Position numbers and translations under genes: made by a program
Notes under the pieces: generated by a model
The model's database searches: none
What the model was told of the DNA's origin: nothing
The model's input: only the letters and a program-made list of their open reading frames with translations
Shown: one piece after another, positions 34,320-43,362 of the stretch
How positions within the stretch are numbered: position 1 is the first letter of the stretch
How the letters are laid out: every line of letters starts with the position of its first letter
Assembly (NCBI RefSeq): GCF_001423425.1
Contig: NZ_LMNX01000001.1
Span: 392,970-456,969, forward strand
Source: Rhizobium sp. Leaf306
GTDB lineage: Bacteria; Pseudomonadota; Alphaproteobacteria; Rhizobiales; Rhizobiaceae
Reading direction: 5' to 3'
Length of the DNA: 64,000 nt

Positions 34320-35336
34320 TTACAGCCAGCCCTTGCGGCGGAAGTAGAGATACGGCAGCGCCATCGAGACGATCATCAGGCAGAGTGCCAGCTGATAGCC
34401 GTAATGCCACTGCAGTTCCGGCTGGTTGGCGAAGTTCATGCCGTAGACCGATGCGACGAGCGTCGGCGGCAGGAACACGACGGACGCAACCGAGAAGATC
34501 TTGATGATCTGGTTCTGCTCCAGATTGATCAGCCCCAGCGTCGCATCGAGCAGGAAGTTGATCTTGCCGGACATGAAGGCCGAGTGATCGCCAAGCGAGG
34601 TGGCATCGCGCTGCAGCAGTTTCAGGCGCTGGCGCATTTCCTTGGGCAGCTTGCGATCGACACCATCGAGGGCGGCATAATAGGCGACGACGCGCGAGAC
34701 GCTGACGAGGCTTTCGCGCACGACGGTGATGAACTCGCCCTTCTGGCCGATCGCCCGGATCAGTTCCTGCAGGTCGCGCGTCTTCTTGTTGACCTTGGAG
34801 GCCTTCGCCGCAAAGATATCGCGCGAGATCTGATCAATATCGTTGCCGAGCCGCTCCAGCGTATCCGCCATGCGGTCGATGATCGCCTCGACCAGACCGG
34901 TCATGATCAGTTCGCCGGTTGCCGAATGGAGGCCGAGCCCGTTGCCCTTGCGGGCACGCGCCATGAACGCATCGAAGGGACGCGGCTCGGAATAGCGCAC
35001 GGTAACGAGAACCTGGCCCTTGACGATAAAGGTGACGGGAACCTTGTGCGGCGTACCGGCATCCGGGCGCGTCAGCACGGTCATGGTCATGAACTCGGCG
35101 CCGTCTTCCTGGTAGAGCCGGGAGGACAGTTCGATATCCTCCATCTCGTCCTGGGTGGGAATGGTAACCCCGAGGCGAGAGCCGACATCGCGCTCTTCCT
35201 TGGCCGTCGGGTTGATCAGGTCGTACCAGATCACAGGCGGCTGCGGAGCAACAGACGTCGCATCGGCGGCTGCACTGGCGATTACGGCGTCGGCCGCGAC
35301 AAGGCGGTCGTGATCATAGGCATGGATACGCAGCAT
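34320..35336 (-). CDS. corA: CorA family magnesium transporter
   Basis: A 338-residue Mg2+/Co2+ channel. The large N-terminal cytoplasmic domain is followed by two C-terminal helices. The selectivity motif YGMNF lies at the end of the first helix, preceded by NQIIKIFSVASVVFLPPTLVAS (in pieces). The tail is positively charged (YFRRKGWL). It diverges from the methyltransferase-like gene at 35609. Confidence 0.92.
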   Translation of the reverse strand: MLRIHAYDHDRLVAADAVIASAAADATSVAPQPPVIWYDLINPTAKEERDVGSRLGVTIPTQDEMEDIELSSRLYQEDGAEFMTMTVLTRPDAGTPHKVPVTFIVKGQVLVTVRYSEPRPFDAFMARARKGNGLGLHSATGELIMTGLVEAIIDRMADTLERLGNDIDQISRDIFAAKASKVNKKTRDLQELIRAIGQKGEFITVVRESLVSVSRVVAYYAALDGVDRKLPKEMRQRLKLLQRDATSLGDHSAFMSGKINFLLDATLGLINLEQNQIIKIFSVASVVFLPPTLVASVYGMNFANQPELQWHYGYQLALCLMIVSMALPYLYFRRKGWL

Positions 35337-35608
35337 GACGGCTCCTATTCCGGACCATTGAGGTCCCCGGAGCGCATCACCGATATGAACGGTTCAGAGC
35401 CCCGAAGCGGCAGGTCTATCTGTTGACGTCGAACTTCGACTGTCGGGGTTCATCTCGGTTTGTCCTTTGAAAGAGCGGCACCCGAACGGGTAGCGCTTTG
35501 CGCGTGAAATGGAGCGAATACGGTGGAAAGTCAACTCCCCGGAGCGCAGCATTGACCCGTCCTTTGCGCTTCTGTAGCAAAGCCGCTCCGACCAAGAGGT
35601 ATCCCCCC

Positions 35609-36292
35609 ATGCTGCCCTGGATCCAGCTCGACCGCGCAACCATTCCCGGCGCCCTGCCCGGCGAGGAAGGCGAGCTGCGTCTGAAGCAGCGCGGCCAGGA
35701 ATTTTCCATCATGCTCGGCACCAACGAGCTGATGAACAGCCGTCTCAGCGGTTCGGAAGAAGCGCTTGCAACGCTTGCGAACGAGAAGATCGGCAAGAGG
35801 GCGAAGCCGTCGATGCTGATTGGCGGGCTCGGCATGGGTTTCACGCTGAGGGCGGCACTTGCCGTTCTGCCCGAGGATGCGCAGGTAACCGTGGCCGAGC
35901 TGGTGCCGGCGGTTGTCGACTGGGCACGCGGGCCGATGGCGCCTGTCTTCAAGGGCTGCCTCGACGATCCGCGCGTGGCGATTTTCGAGGGCGATGTCAG
36001 CGAGTTGATCCGCCAGTCGACCGGTGCCTTCGATGCCATCCTGCTCGATGTCGACAATGGGCCGGACGGGTTGACCCGGGCCTCGAACGACCGGCTCTAC
36101 ACGATGAGTGGTCTCTACGCTGCACGTTCGGCGCTGCGGCCCGGCGGGGTTCTCGCCGTCTGGTCGTCAGGGCCCGATCAGGGCTTTACCCGGCGGCTGA
36201 AGGAAGTAGGATTTCAGGCTGATGTGGTGAACACGCGCGCCAATGGCAAGCGCGGGGCAAAGCACGTGATCTGGCTGGCCGCCAAGGGCTGA
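35609..36292 (+). CDS. Spermidine synthase-like SAM-binding protein
   Basis: A 227-residue Rossmann-fold protein of the spermidine synthase/methyltransferase superfamily. The nucleotide loop is LIGGLGMGFTLRAA; acidic ligand VAELVPAVVDWARG and the catalytic-type DAILLDVDNGPDG follow. It lacks the N-terminal tetramerisation part of true spermidine synthases, so aminopropyl transfer is unproven. AAGAGG precedes the ATG. The 35337-35608 gap contains a 6-bp dyad (GTCGAA-C-TTCGAC, 35428-35440) but no gene. Confidence 0.8.
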   Translation: MLPWIQLDRATIPGALPGEEGELRLKQRGQEFSIMLGTNELMNSRLSGSEEALATLANEKIGKRAKPSMLIGGLGMGFTLRAALAVLPEDAQVTVAELVPAVVDWARGPMAPVFKGCLDDPRVAIFEGDVSELIRQSTGAFDAILLDVDNGPDGLTRASNDRLYTMSGLYAARSALRPGGVLAVWSSGPDQGFTRRLKEVGFQADVVNTRANGKRGAKHVIWLAAKG

Positions 36293-36340
36293 CGTTCGGC
36301 CCTCATGCGGAGGCTGCGAAACCGATCTGATCGACTTGGC

Positions 36341-36520
36341 TCAGACGCCCGGGGGTGGGCTGCCGGCGAACTGGAAATAGAGGAATGCCAGGACCAGGCC
36401 CGCGATAATGGCGACCCAGAACAGCATGCGCTTCACACCGGGCGCCATGTTCTTGAACGGCGACTTGCGCGGTGGCTTGACCGGTTTCGGACGCTGGAAC
36501 TTGATGATGTTGTCGCTCAT
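36341..36520 (-). CDS. Small membrane protein
   Basis: A 59-residue protein with a basic cytoplasmic N-terminus (FQRPKPVKPPRKSPFKN) and one C-terminal helix (MLFWVAIIAGLVLAFLYFQF), ending in a Gly/Pro tail. This is a conserved-looking small rhizobial protein of unknown function. AGGTCGG lies upstream of the ATG. Confidence 0.65.
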   Translation of the reverse strand: MSDNIIKFQRPKPVKPPRKSPFKNMAPGVKRMLFWVAIIAGLVLAFLYFQFAGSPPPGV

Positions 36521-36550
36521 CGCCGACCTATAGCATAGCTGATGATTTAG

Positions 36551-36582
36551 AAAAGCCGCCGGCGATGGAGCCAGCGGCTTTC
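36551..36582 (-). terminator. Rho-independent terminator
   Basis: AAAGCCGC (36552-36559) pairs with GCGGCTTT (36574-36581); a T run follows on the minus strand. It lies 17 bases after the stop of the gene at 36599. Confidence 0.75.
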
Positions 36583-36598
36583 GATTCACAAGTTGAGA

Positions 36599-36991
36599 TC
36601 ACACGAACTGGCTGAGGCCGGGCACCGATGCGATGACCGTATCGACGGTTTCGTCACCGGCGTGTTCGCGTGCTACGGCCATGGTTTCCTTGGCAAGTGC
36701 AGTGATTTCGCCCATGCCGAGGCCCTGCGACATCAGCTGCTGGCCGAGCGTCATGATGCCGCCGCCGCCGAAGCTCGACATCAGGCCGCCGAGCAGACCG
36801 CCGCCACCGGCACCTTCGCCGTTGAATTTGCCGACCAGTTCCGGTGCGCCGGGAATGGCTTCGATCATCCGCGCCACGGCAGCGTCATCCGCCTCGCGCT
36901 GCAGGAAGCCCAGCATCATGCCGATCGCCTTTTCGGCCGCATCAGGTGCAAGACCGACGCGGTCGGCAACGCGGGTAACCATCTCGTTCAT
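36599..36991 (-). CDS. DUF2267/DUF2780-like protein
   Basis: A 130-residue soluble protein. The N-terminal helices (VADRVGLAPDAAEKAIGMML, FLQREADD) and a central Gly-rich loop (GAGGGGLLGGLMSSFGGGG) followed by LGQQLMSQGLGMGEI resemble small DUF2267 or DUF2780 proteins; I am not certain which. Function is unknown. The ATG at 36991 has AGGAG upstream. Confidence 0.7.
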   Translation of the reverse strand: MNEMVTRVADRVGLAPDAAEKAIGMMLGFLQREADDAAVARMIEAIPGAPELVGKFNGEGAGGGGLLGGLMSSFGGGGIMTLGQQLMSQGLGMGEITALAKETMAVAREHAGDETVDTVIASVPGLSQFV

Positions 36992-37107
36992 CAATATCTC
37001 CTCAGTTTTGACGTTCACGTCAAGGTCATACATAGACTCGTGCCGGATGCCAACAGGCGTGTTCCAACTGGTGCCACGCAGCCCGGGTTGGCGCAACCGG
37101 CGGCTTA

Positions 37108-38121
37108 TCAATCCTCGGCCGCAGCACCCACCGTATCGGCCATTTCAGCGCCGCGTGCCCCCATCGGCTTCGGATGGCCGGTGGTGGAATCGACCGAGGT
37201 CTGGTGCTCGAGCTCGGCATTGATCTCGGCGCCGACGACCACGATGATGACGGATACCCATGTCCAGACCATGAAGCCGATCAGCGCGCCGAGCGTGCCA
37301 TAGGTGGCATTGTAATCGGCGACGTTGGCCAGATAGTAGGACACGCCGAGCGAGGCGAGAAGCCAGAAAATGGTGGAAAAGGCAGCACCCCAGGTCAGCC
37401 ACTGGATCTTCGCCGGCTCGCGGCTGGGGCCGAACCGGTAGAGCGCCATGATGCCGAGCGTGACGAAGACCATCATCAACGGCCAGCGGGCGATGCGGAT
37501 GATCATTTCCGACCACTGGTCGAGCCAGAAATATTTGAGCAATGCCGGCACCACGCCCATGGCAAACAGGATGACGATGGCAATCAGCATCGCGCCGAGC
37601 GTGAAGAGCAGCGACATCAGGTTGAGCTTGACGATGCCGCGCTTTTCCTGCTCGCCGTAAGCGACATTCATGGCCTCGAACAGCGCCTTCATGCCGTTGT
37701 TGGCGCTCCAGAGCGCCAGCGCCAGACCCGCGATCAGGCCGATCGACAGTGTAGCGCCGCGTTCGCTTGAAAGTGCCCGGACCTGATCGAGAAAGATGTT
37801 CAGCCCTTCGGCGGGCATGATCGTGCTCAGAAACGCGATCCGATCGGCTATCGTCACGGGATCGGCGACGAACCCGTAGATCGACACGAGCGCGCTTGCG
37901 GCGGGAAACAGCGCCAGCAGCAGGTAATAGGTGACGCCGGCGGCGATCAGCGTGATGCGGTCTTCGGTCACGCCGGCATAGACGCGCCAGAACACGTCTT
38001 TGAGGCCGCGGGCTGGAATGCCCATCGGGCCATCCGCATGGCGACCCCTCTGCGCATCGCGCACGCCTTGCGCATCGAGTGTCCGAGTTCCCGCCGGTCC
38101 GGCTGTGTCCGTCATCGTCAC
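37108..38121 (-). CDS. YihY/BrkB family membrane protein
   Basis: A 337-residue inner-membrane protein of the YihY family (once called ribonuclease BN). About six helices follow a 40-residue hydrophilic N-terminus. Family segments are AAGVTYYLLLALFPA, LALWSANNGMKALFEAMNVAY (split) and TYGTLGALIGFMVWTW. Function is unknown. The start is GTG at 38121, with GAGGGG at good distance; an ATG lies two codons later. It diverges from the HerA-like gene. Confidence 0.86.
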   Translation of the reverse strand: MTMTDTAGPAGTRTLDAQGVRDAQRGRHADGPMGIPARGLKDVFWRVYAGVTEDRITLIAAGVTYYLLLALFPAASALVSIYGFVADPVTIADRIAFLSTIMPAEGLNIFLDQVRALSSERGATLSIGLIAGLALALWSANNGMKALFEAMNVAYGEQEKRGIVKLNLMSLLFTLGAMLIAIVILFAMGVVPALLKYFWLDQWSEMIIRIARWPLMMVFVTLGIMALYRFGPSREPAKIQWLTWGAAFSTIFWLLASLGVSYYLANVADYNATYGTLGALIGFMVWTWVSVIIVVVGAEINAELEHQTSVDSTTGHPKPMGARGAEMADTVGAAAED

Positions 38122-38247
38122 GTATTCACCCCTCTTCTGCCGCCTCTCGCGCCAGTTTTCACTTGGCCGATTTTCAGCCGTTGCCCGGCTCTTCAGCGCG
38201 TCCTATAAAAGCCACAGATTGAACGCGTTTAGGGAGCGCATAGTTGC

Positions 38248-39834
38248 ATGGCGAATATTGATGCGGACGATCAGGCGAAACTCTTTATCGGCGGCAGTCG
38301 CAACCCTGACGACACGTTGAACAAGGCCGAATTCCTCGACATGAAATTCGGCAACCGCCACGGGTTGGTAACGGGCGCGACCGGCACCGGCAAGACCGTG
38401 ACGCTACAGGTTCTGGCCGAGGGCTTTTCGCGGGCCGGCGTTCCCGTTTTTGCATCCGACATCAAGGGCGATCTTTCCGGCGTCGCGGCCAAGGGCGAGC
38501 CCAAGGATTTCCTCGCCAAACGCGCCGAGCAGATCGGCTTTGCCGATTACGAGTTCGAACAGTTCCCGGTGATCTTCTGGGATCTCTACGGCACCAAAGG
38601 GCATAGGGTTCGCACCACGATCGCCGAGATGGGGCCGCTCTTGCTGGCCCGTCTGATGGATGCATCCGAACCGCAGGAAGGCGTGCTGAACATCGCCTTC
38701 AAGCTGGCCGACAAGGCCGGGCTGCCGCTGCTCGACCTCAAGGACCTGACCTCGCTTCTGAATTACATGGCCGAGAACGCGTCGGAACTATCCAAGGAAT
38801 TCGGCCTCATTTCCAAGGCTTCGGTCGGCTCGATCCAGCGGGCGCTGCTCGTTCTGGAACAGCAGGGTGCGGAGCATTTCTTCGGCGAGCCGGCGCTGAA
38901 AATCACCGACATCATGCGGGTGAACCCGAATTCCGGTTACGGCCAGATCTCGATCCTTGCCGCCGACAAGCTGATGATGAACCCGCGGCTCTACGCGACG
39001 TTCCTTTTGTGGCTTCTGTCGGAACTGTTCGAGGAACTGCCCGAGGTGGGCGATCCGGACAAGCCGAAGCTGGTGTTCTTCTTCGACGAGGCGCATCTTT
39101 TGTTCGACGAAGCGCCGAAGGTTCTGCTCGACCGCGTCGAGCAGGTGGTGCGGCTGATCCGCTCCAAGGGCGTCGGCGTCTATTTCGTCACCCAGAACCC
39201 GCTCGACGTGCCGGAAAGCGTTCTCGCCCAGCTCGGCAACCGGGTACAGCACGCGCTGCGCGCCTATACGCCGCGCGAGCAGAAGGCAGTGAAGACCGCC
39301 GCCGACACGTTCCGCCCGAACCCGGCCTTCGATTGCGCGACCGCGATCACCCAGCTCGGCACCGGCGAGGCTCTGGTCTCGACGCTCGGTGGCAAGGGTG
39401 CGCCGTCAATGGTGGAACGGACGCTGATCCGCCCGCCATCCGGTCGGATCGGTCCGCTGACCGATGCGGAGCGGCAATCGGTGATGGATCGCAGCCCGGT
39501 TCTCGGGATCTATGACGAGGATCTCGACCGCGAAAGCGCCTTCGAAATGCTTGGCGCCCGGGCAAAGCAGGCCGCCGATGCAGCCGCTGCCCGCAAGGCA
39601 GAGGATGAACTCGATCCCGCGCCGCCCGCAGGCTCCGGCGAGACGACCGGATGGACCCTGCCCGGCTTTGGCAACAAGGACGAAGACGAACCCAAGGGCC
39701 GCAGAACCGTTGGCCGCTCGGGCTACCAGCGCGAGACGATCATCGAGGCTGCCATGAAAAGCGTGACGCGCACCGTCGCCACCCAGGTGGGCCGGGCGAT
39801 CGTGCGCGGCATTCTGGGCAGTCTGAAACGGTGA
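38248..39834 (+). CDS. HerA-like ATPase (DUF853, YjgR family)
   Basis: A 528-residue P-loop ATPase of the HerA/FtsK clade. Walker A is GATGTGKTV (about residue 43) and Walker B is LVFFFDEAHLLF (about 277). The C-terminal arginine region IRSKGVGVYFVTQNP and LGNRVQHALRAYTPREQK are characteristic of DUF853/YjgR. Its cellular role is not defined; the family may act in DNA or protein translocation. The C-terminal 70 residues are Ala/Pro/Lys-rich. Confidence 0.86.
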   Translation: MANIDADDQAKLFIGGSRNPDDTLNKAEFLDMKFGNRHGLVTGATGTGKTVTLQVLAEGFSRAGVPVFASDIKGDLSGVAAKGEPKDFLAKRAEQIGFADYEFEQFPVIFWDLYGTKGHRVRTTIAEMGPLLLARLMDASEPQEGVLNIAFKLADKAGLPLLDLKDLTSLLNYMAENASELSKEFGLISKASVGSIQRALLVLEQQGAEHFFGEPALKITDIMRVNPNSGYGQISILAADKLMMNPRLYATFLLWLLSELFEELPEVGDPDKPKLVFFFDEAHLLFDEAPKVLLDRVEQVVRLIRSKGVGVYFVTQNPLDVPESVLAQLGNRVQHALRAYTPREQKAVKTAADTFRPNPAFDCATAITQLGTGEALVSTLGGKGAPSMVERTLIRPPSGRIGPLTDAERQSVMDRSPVLGIYDEDLDRESAFEMLGARAKQAADAAAARKAEDELDPAPPAGSGETTGWTLPGFGNKDEDEPKGRRTVGRSGYQRETIIEAAMKSVTRTVATQVGRAIVRGILGSLKR

Positions 39835-39842
39835 CCGGGCGG

Positions 39843-40238
39843 ATGCACAGAGCGGCAAGGACAGGGCTCTGCGCCCTCGCCCTTGTCGCGCTCGCCTTTT
39901 CCTCGACCGCGCAAGCGGCGGATGCCGGCAACGGCAAGCGCGTGTACCAGAAATGCGTCGCCTGTCATGTGGCCGACCGGGAGACCAACCGGTTCGGCCC
40001 GCATCTCAAAGGCGTCGTCGGGCGACCGGCAGCGCAAGTTCCCGACTACAAGTATTCGCAGGCGATGAAGGATGCGGCCGCTGCCGGTCTCGTCTGGGAC
40101 GACGCGGCGCTTTCGGCCTTTCTCTCGAGCCCCAAAAAGAAAGTGCCGGGAACCAGCATGCGCTTCTTCGGCCTTTGGACCCAGGCCGAGATCGACGATG
40201 TCATCGCTTACCTGAAGACGACCGCGCAAGAAGAGTGA
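39843..40238 (+). CDS. Class I c-type cytochrome
   Basis: A 131-residue periplasmic cytochrome c of the c2 type. A signal peptide ends near AQA-ADAG (residue 27). The heme motif is CVACH and the axial Met lies in GTSMRFFG. It carries electrons between respiratory complexes. A GTG at 39831 would overlap the HerA-like stop by four bases (GTGA) and add four residues; the ATG is used here. Confidence 0.88.
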   Translation: MHRAARTGLCALALVALAFSSTAQAADAGNGKRVYQKCVACHVADRETNRFGPHLKGVVGRPAAQVPDYKYSQAMKDAAAAGLVWDDAALSAFLSSPKKKVPGTSMRFFGLWTQAEIDDVIAYLKTTAQEE

Positions 40239-40254
40239 CGGCCGGGAACGGTCG

Positions 40255-41055
40255 TCAGCCGTTCGGGTAAGCAGCCGAGACGGGCACGAATTCGTCGTCG
40301 CGGACGGATGCGACAGGGGCTGCTTGCGAGCCTGCAAGCGCCGTTTCGCGCCAGGTTTCCAGGAGCCAGGCGAGCTGGGCGAAATCGAGCCCATAGGCAT
40401 CGTGCAGGCCGGAATTGCGGCCGGTCGCATCGCGGCTCATGCGGATCAGGGCGGTTTCCGGAAGCGTCAGATCGTCGAACACGACCATCTTCATCTCCAG
40501 CTTGGGCAGGAACCGCACGGAGATTGGCGTCATCGCGCCGGCCTTGAAGCCCTCGACATCCTGCCAGCGCCAGAATTTGCGACGCCCGAGCGTGACCATG
40601 GTCAAGCTCTCGCCATCCAGTTCCAGCCGCTGGCCGACGAGGACGCCCGCCATCATGACGGAGGCGCAGAGCGACAGGAAACCGACGCCCAGCCAGAGAA
40701 TGGCCTGTCGCAACGCCGGCATTGGCGGTTCGGCGGGGTCGATATCCAGCAGCAGAACCAGAAGCAGGACGGCGAAGGCTGCGCAGCCGACGGCCAGCGA
40801 AAAATAGCGGACGCGGCTGGAATAGAGGGTGACCGGACCGGGAAAGCGGGCAATCAGCGTTGCGGCATCCTGCCGCCTTCGGTGGAAGGTTTGCGGCCAG
40901 AGCATATGGGCGAAGACGAAGGCGCCTGCCCCGAACAGGGCCAGCACCGGCCAGCCGCCCCTGAAACCCGTCAGGATCATGACGATGCCGGACAGGGCCA
41001 GGAATGTGCTGATGCTAAAGAATGCAAGGCTCAGCGGACGGGGCAATGGATGCAT
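40255..41055 (-). CDS. Hypothetical membrane protein with PH-like region
   Basis: A 266-residue protein with two pairs of hydrophobic helices (about residues 10-50 and 85-140). A soluble C-terminal part contains RLELDGESLTMVTLGRRKFWRWQDVEGF, a pattern like bacterial PH domains (shown in part: LTMVTLGRRKFWRW). No specific family is recognised. The start at 41055 has GGAGGA upstream. Confidence 0.65.
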   Translation of the reverse strand: MHPLPRPLSLAFFSISTFLALSGIVMILTGFRGGWPVLALFGAGAFVFAHMLWPQTFHRRRQDAATLIARFPGPVTLYSSRVRYFSLAVGCAAFAVLLLVLLLDIDPAEPPMPALRQAILWLGVGFLSLCASVMMAGVLVGQRLELDGESLTMVTLGRRKFWRWQDVEGFKAGAMTPISVRFLPKLEMKMVVFDDLTLPETALIRMSRDATGRNSGLHDAYGLDFAQLAWLLETWRETALAGSQAAPVASVRDDEFVPVSAAYPNG

Positions 41056-41126
41056 GAGTGGGTCCTCCGGCCTTATGCGTGAAGGTGCAATTAGGCCTGA
41101 CGAGGACAGGTTCAAGGTTTCGGGGA

Positions 41127-41951
41127 TCAAGAGCGCTTCGGAGCGACGAGGCAGAAGAAGGCGCCCTGAGGATCGGTGGCCTGGACGATCCAGCTTCCGC
41201 CGGGCACTTGCATCGGCCCGAACACGACACTACCGCCGCCGGCCGTGATGCGCTCGATGGCCGCGTCAATCGCCTCGACGTTGAAGTAATAGGACCAGCA
41301 CGGCGCAGGCACCGTGTCCGGTTTCGTCATCATGCCACCGATCGCCTGGCCGGGATGGCCGTCATAGGCAAAGATGCGGTAGACGCCCCTCTCGCCCATG
41401 TCCATGTCATGGTCCTTCGCCCAACCGAACACGCTTCCATAGAATTCGAAAGCCTCCTCGCCGTTGCCCGCCATCAGCTCGCACCAGCCGAGATTGCCGG
41501 GATCGGCGGGGCCGAGCTGGCGGGGCGGGTTTGCCGGCGGGATCGGCGTCATGATGCAGAGAACCGCCCCATGCGGATCGGCCACAACAGCAAACCGGCC
41601 GACGCCCGGGATATCCTCCGGGTCGCGCTGGATGCGTCCGCCAAGGGAAACGAAGTCACTTGCGGTTTCATCGACATCGTCGACGGCAACATAGCCGGTC
41701 CAGTTCGGCGGCATCTTGCCTTCAAGCTCCGGCGGAAAGTGCATCATGCCGCCGATGCCGGGGCAATTCTCGCCCTCGCCCATTTCGAACAGGTAATAGG
41801 ACGGCATATCAGGCATGGCGAGTTCGCGGACATTCCAGCCGACCACCGAGGCGTAGAACCTGCCCGCCGCTGACGTGTCTGACGTGATCAGTTCGCACCA
41901 GATGAATTTTCCATGCGTGTCCGAACGGGATTTCGAAACGATCTGCAGCAT
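41127..41951 (-). CDS. VOC family protein, two modules
   Basis: A 274-residue protein with two glyoxalase/bleomycin-resistance modules: FIWCELITSDTSAAGRFY and LGWCELMAGNGEEAFEFY begin them. Both carry PG-x-GGMM segments (PGIGGMMHF, GQAIGGMM). It resembles Streptomyces CalU19-like or uncharacterised VOC hydroxylases; the substrate is unknown. The start at 41951 has GAGGGAG upstream; ATG two codons earlier is too close to it. Confidence 0.82.
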   Translation of the reverse strand: MLQIVSKSRSDTHGKFIWCELITSDTSAAGRFYASVVGWNVRELAMPDMPSYYLFEMGEGENCPGIGGMMHFPPELEGKMPPNWTGYVAVDDVDETASDFVSLGGRIQRDPEDIPGVGRFAVVADPHGAVLCIMTPIPPANPPRQLGPADPGNLGWCELMAGNGEEAFEFYGSVFGWAKDHDMDMGERGVYRIFAYDGHPGQAIGGMMTKPDTVPAPCWSYYFNVEAIDAAIERITAGGGSVVFGPMQVPGGSWIVQATDPQGAFFCLVAPKRS

Positions 41952-41997
41952 GCCCATCTCCCTCTTGTGTGTGTTGAACGGACCCGGCGACAAGCTC

Positions 41998-42750
41998 TCA
42001 ATGGCAGCAGGATGACGCCTGTTGCTCGGGCTTTGCCGCATATTCGTCGTGGCGCTTGAGGAAACTCATCGTCTTGTCCTCGTTGCGGCCGAGCGGCGCG
42101 CGGTCGAGCAGCATCAGCGTGCCGATCACCTCCTCCGGGCCGCGGGCATAGGTGGAATAGGTATGGAAGATCTCGCCGGCCTCATTCCTGTAGAAGGCTG
42201 ACAGGCCCGGAAGCTCCTCGAAACCTTCGCTCGCGGGCATGGCGCGGAAATTGTAGTTGATCGTCTCGCCCTGCATCTCTTCTTGCGTGAAGGAAACGCG
42301 ATAGTCGTGGTTGAAATCCGTGGCGTAGGACGAGACCCAGGGAAACTGCCAGTTCATGCGGGCCTTGTAGGCCTCGATTTGCTCCAACGTGCCGCGCGAG
42401 ACGGCGACCAGCGTGACGTCGTGATGATTGAGATGGGCAAGCGTGCCGTCGAAATGGTCGGCCATGAAGGAGCAACCGACACAGCCTTCGCTCCAGTCGG
42501 GTCCGAACATGAAGTGATAGATCAGCAGCTGGCTGCGACCGGCAAAAAGATCGGACAAGGCCTTGCCGCCCTCCGGCGTGTCGAAGACGTAGTCCTTGTC
42601 CACCCTCACCCAGGGCAAGGCACGGCGGGCGGCGCGGACCTTGTCACGCAACCGCGTCTCCTCCTTCTCGAGCGCCAGAAGCTCGAGCCGCGCCTTCAGC
42701 CACTCTTCTTTCGACAGGACGGCATTTGTCGGGAATGCGCTGACATCCAT
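41998..42750 (-). CDS. DUF899 family thioredoxin-like protein
   Basis: A 250-residue protein of the DUF899 (AAP-like) family with a thioredoxin fold. A conserved CVGCSFMADH motif (about residue 90-99) supplies a CxxC pair. The C-terminus is Cys-rich (ASSCCH). These proteins are common in rhizobia and of unknown function, with a suspected redox role. GGGGAGG lies upstream of the ATG. It diverges from a MarR regulator, a frequent pairing for repressor and target. Confidence 0.85.
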   Translation of the reverse strand: MDVSAFPTNAVLSKEEWLKARLELLALEKEETRLRDKVRAARRALPWVRVDKDYVFDTPEGGKALSDLFAGRSQLLIYHFMFGPDWSEGCVGCSFMADHFDGTLAHLNHHDVTLVAVSRGTLEQIEAYKARMNWQFPWVSSYATDFNHDYRVSFTQEEMQGETINYNFRAMPASEGFEELPGLSAFYRNEAGEIFHTYSTYARGPEEVIGTLMLLDRAPLGRNEDKTMSFLKRHDEYAAKPEQQASSCCH

Positions 42751-42766
42751 AAGAACCTCCCCTTTC

Positions 42767-42795
42767 TTGACAGAATAGGTTGATATCAACATAAT
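42767..42795 (+). promoter_or_regulatory. MarR gene promoter with internal palindrome
   Basis: A perfect -35 TTGACA (42767-42772), a 17-base spacer and -10 CATAAT (42790-42795). The perfect palindrome GTTGATATCAAC (42779-42790) fills the spacer and is a probable MarR operator. The predicted start site is at about 42802, the A of the ATG. Confidence 0.7.
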
Positions 42796-42801
42796 ATTTC
42801 C

Positions 42802-43251
42802 ATGCTGTCAAATCCCGATTCGGTTCCGTTTTCCGCCACGCTTCATGTCCGCGACACCTGTCTTTGCCTGCATGTGCAACGGGCAGCGCGGGCCTTAGCG
42901 CGAACCTTCGATACGGCGCTGAAGCCGGTTGGATTGAACAATGGCCAGTTCTCGCTGATGATGTCGCTCAACCGCCCACAGCCGGCGACGATGAAATCCG
43001 TCTGCGACCTGCTTGCCATGGACCGCACGACGCTGACTGCGGCCCTGAAAGTTTTGCACGCTCGTGGCTGGATCGGCAGCGCCGTTGACCCGAAGGACAA
43101 GCGCGGACGGCTTTTGACGCTGACGCAGGATGGCCGCGCGGTTCTGGCGAAAGCCTTGCCGATCTGGGAAGCGACGCATGCAGAGCTTGATGCCGCGCTG
43201 CCCGGCGGCAATGCGGACCAGCTGCGGGACTCGTTGAAGGTTGTGAGCTGA
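42802..43251 (+). CDS. MarR family transcriptional regulator
   Basis: A 149-residue winged-helix regulator. The recognition region is KSVCDLLAMDRTTLTAALKVL and the wing is DPKDKRGRLLTLTQDG. Three Cys (CLCL near residue 20 and SVCDLL) may allow redox or electrophile sensing. It is divergent from the DUF899 gene, and an operator-like palindrome lies between them. Its promoter predicts a leaderless mRNA beginning at the ATG. Convergent ohr could be another target, but the protein lacks the usual OhrR N-terminal pattern. Confidence 0.87.
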   Translation: MLSNPDSVPFSATLHVRDTCLCLHVQRAARALARTFDTALKPVGLNNGQFSLMMSLNRPQPATMKSVCDLLAMDRTTLTAALKVLHARGWIGSAVDPKDKRGRLLTLTQDGRAVLAKALPIWEATHAELDAALPGGNADQLRDSLKVVS

Positions 43252-43278
43252 ACGATGTCGGCTGAAATCTCGCGCAAA

Positions 43279-43304
43279 CAAAAAGCGGCCGAAGCCGCTT
43301 TTCG
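43279..43304. terminator. Bidirectional Rho-independent terminator
   Basis: AAAAGCGGC (43281-43289) pairs with GCCGCTTTT (43294-43302) around a CGAA loop, with A/T runs on both sides. It serves the convergent marR and ohr genes. Confidence 0.85.
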
Positions 43305-43362
43305 CCGTCGCGCACGGGCAGTCCGAGAACCGAACTGCCCGCCGGACCATTGTTTTAAAGCT

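Noticed and set aside
39831..39842. GTG start for the cytochrome c overlapping the HerA-like stop
   Set aside because: It is possible by coupling, but the ATG at 39843 gives a normal signal peptide; kept as a note only.
43315..43341. Second hairpin between marR and ohr (CGGGCAGT/ACTGCCCG)
   Set aside because: No T run follows on either strand; the adjacent hairpin at 43279-43304 is the better terminator.
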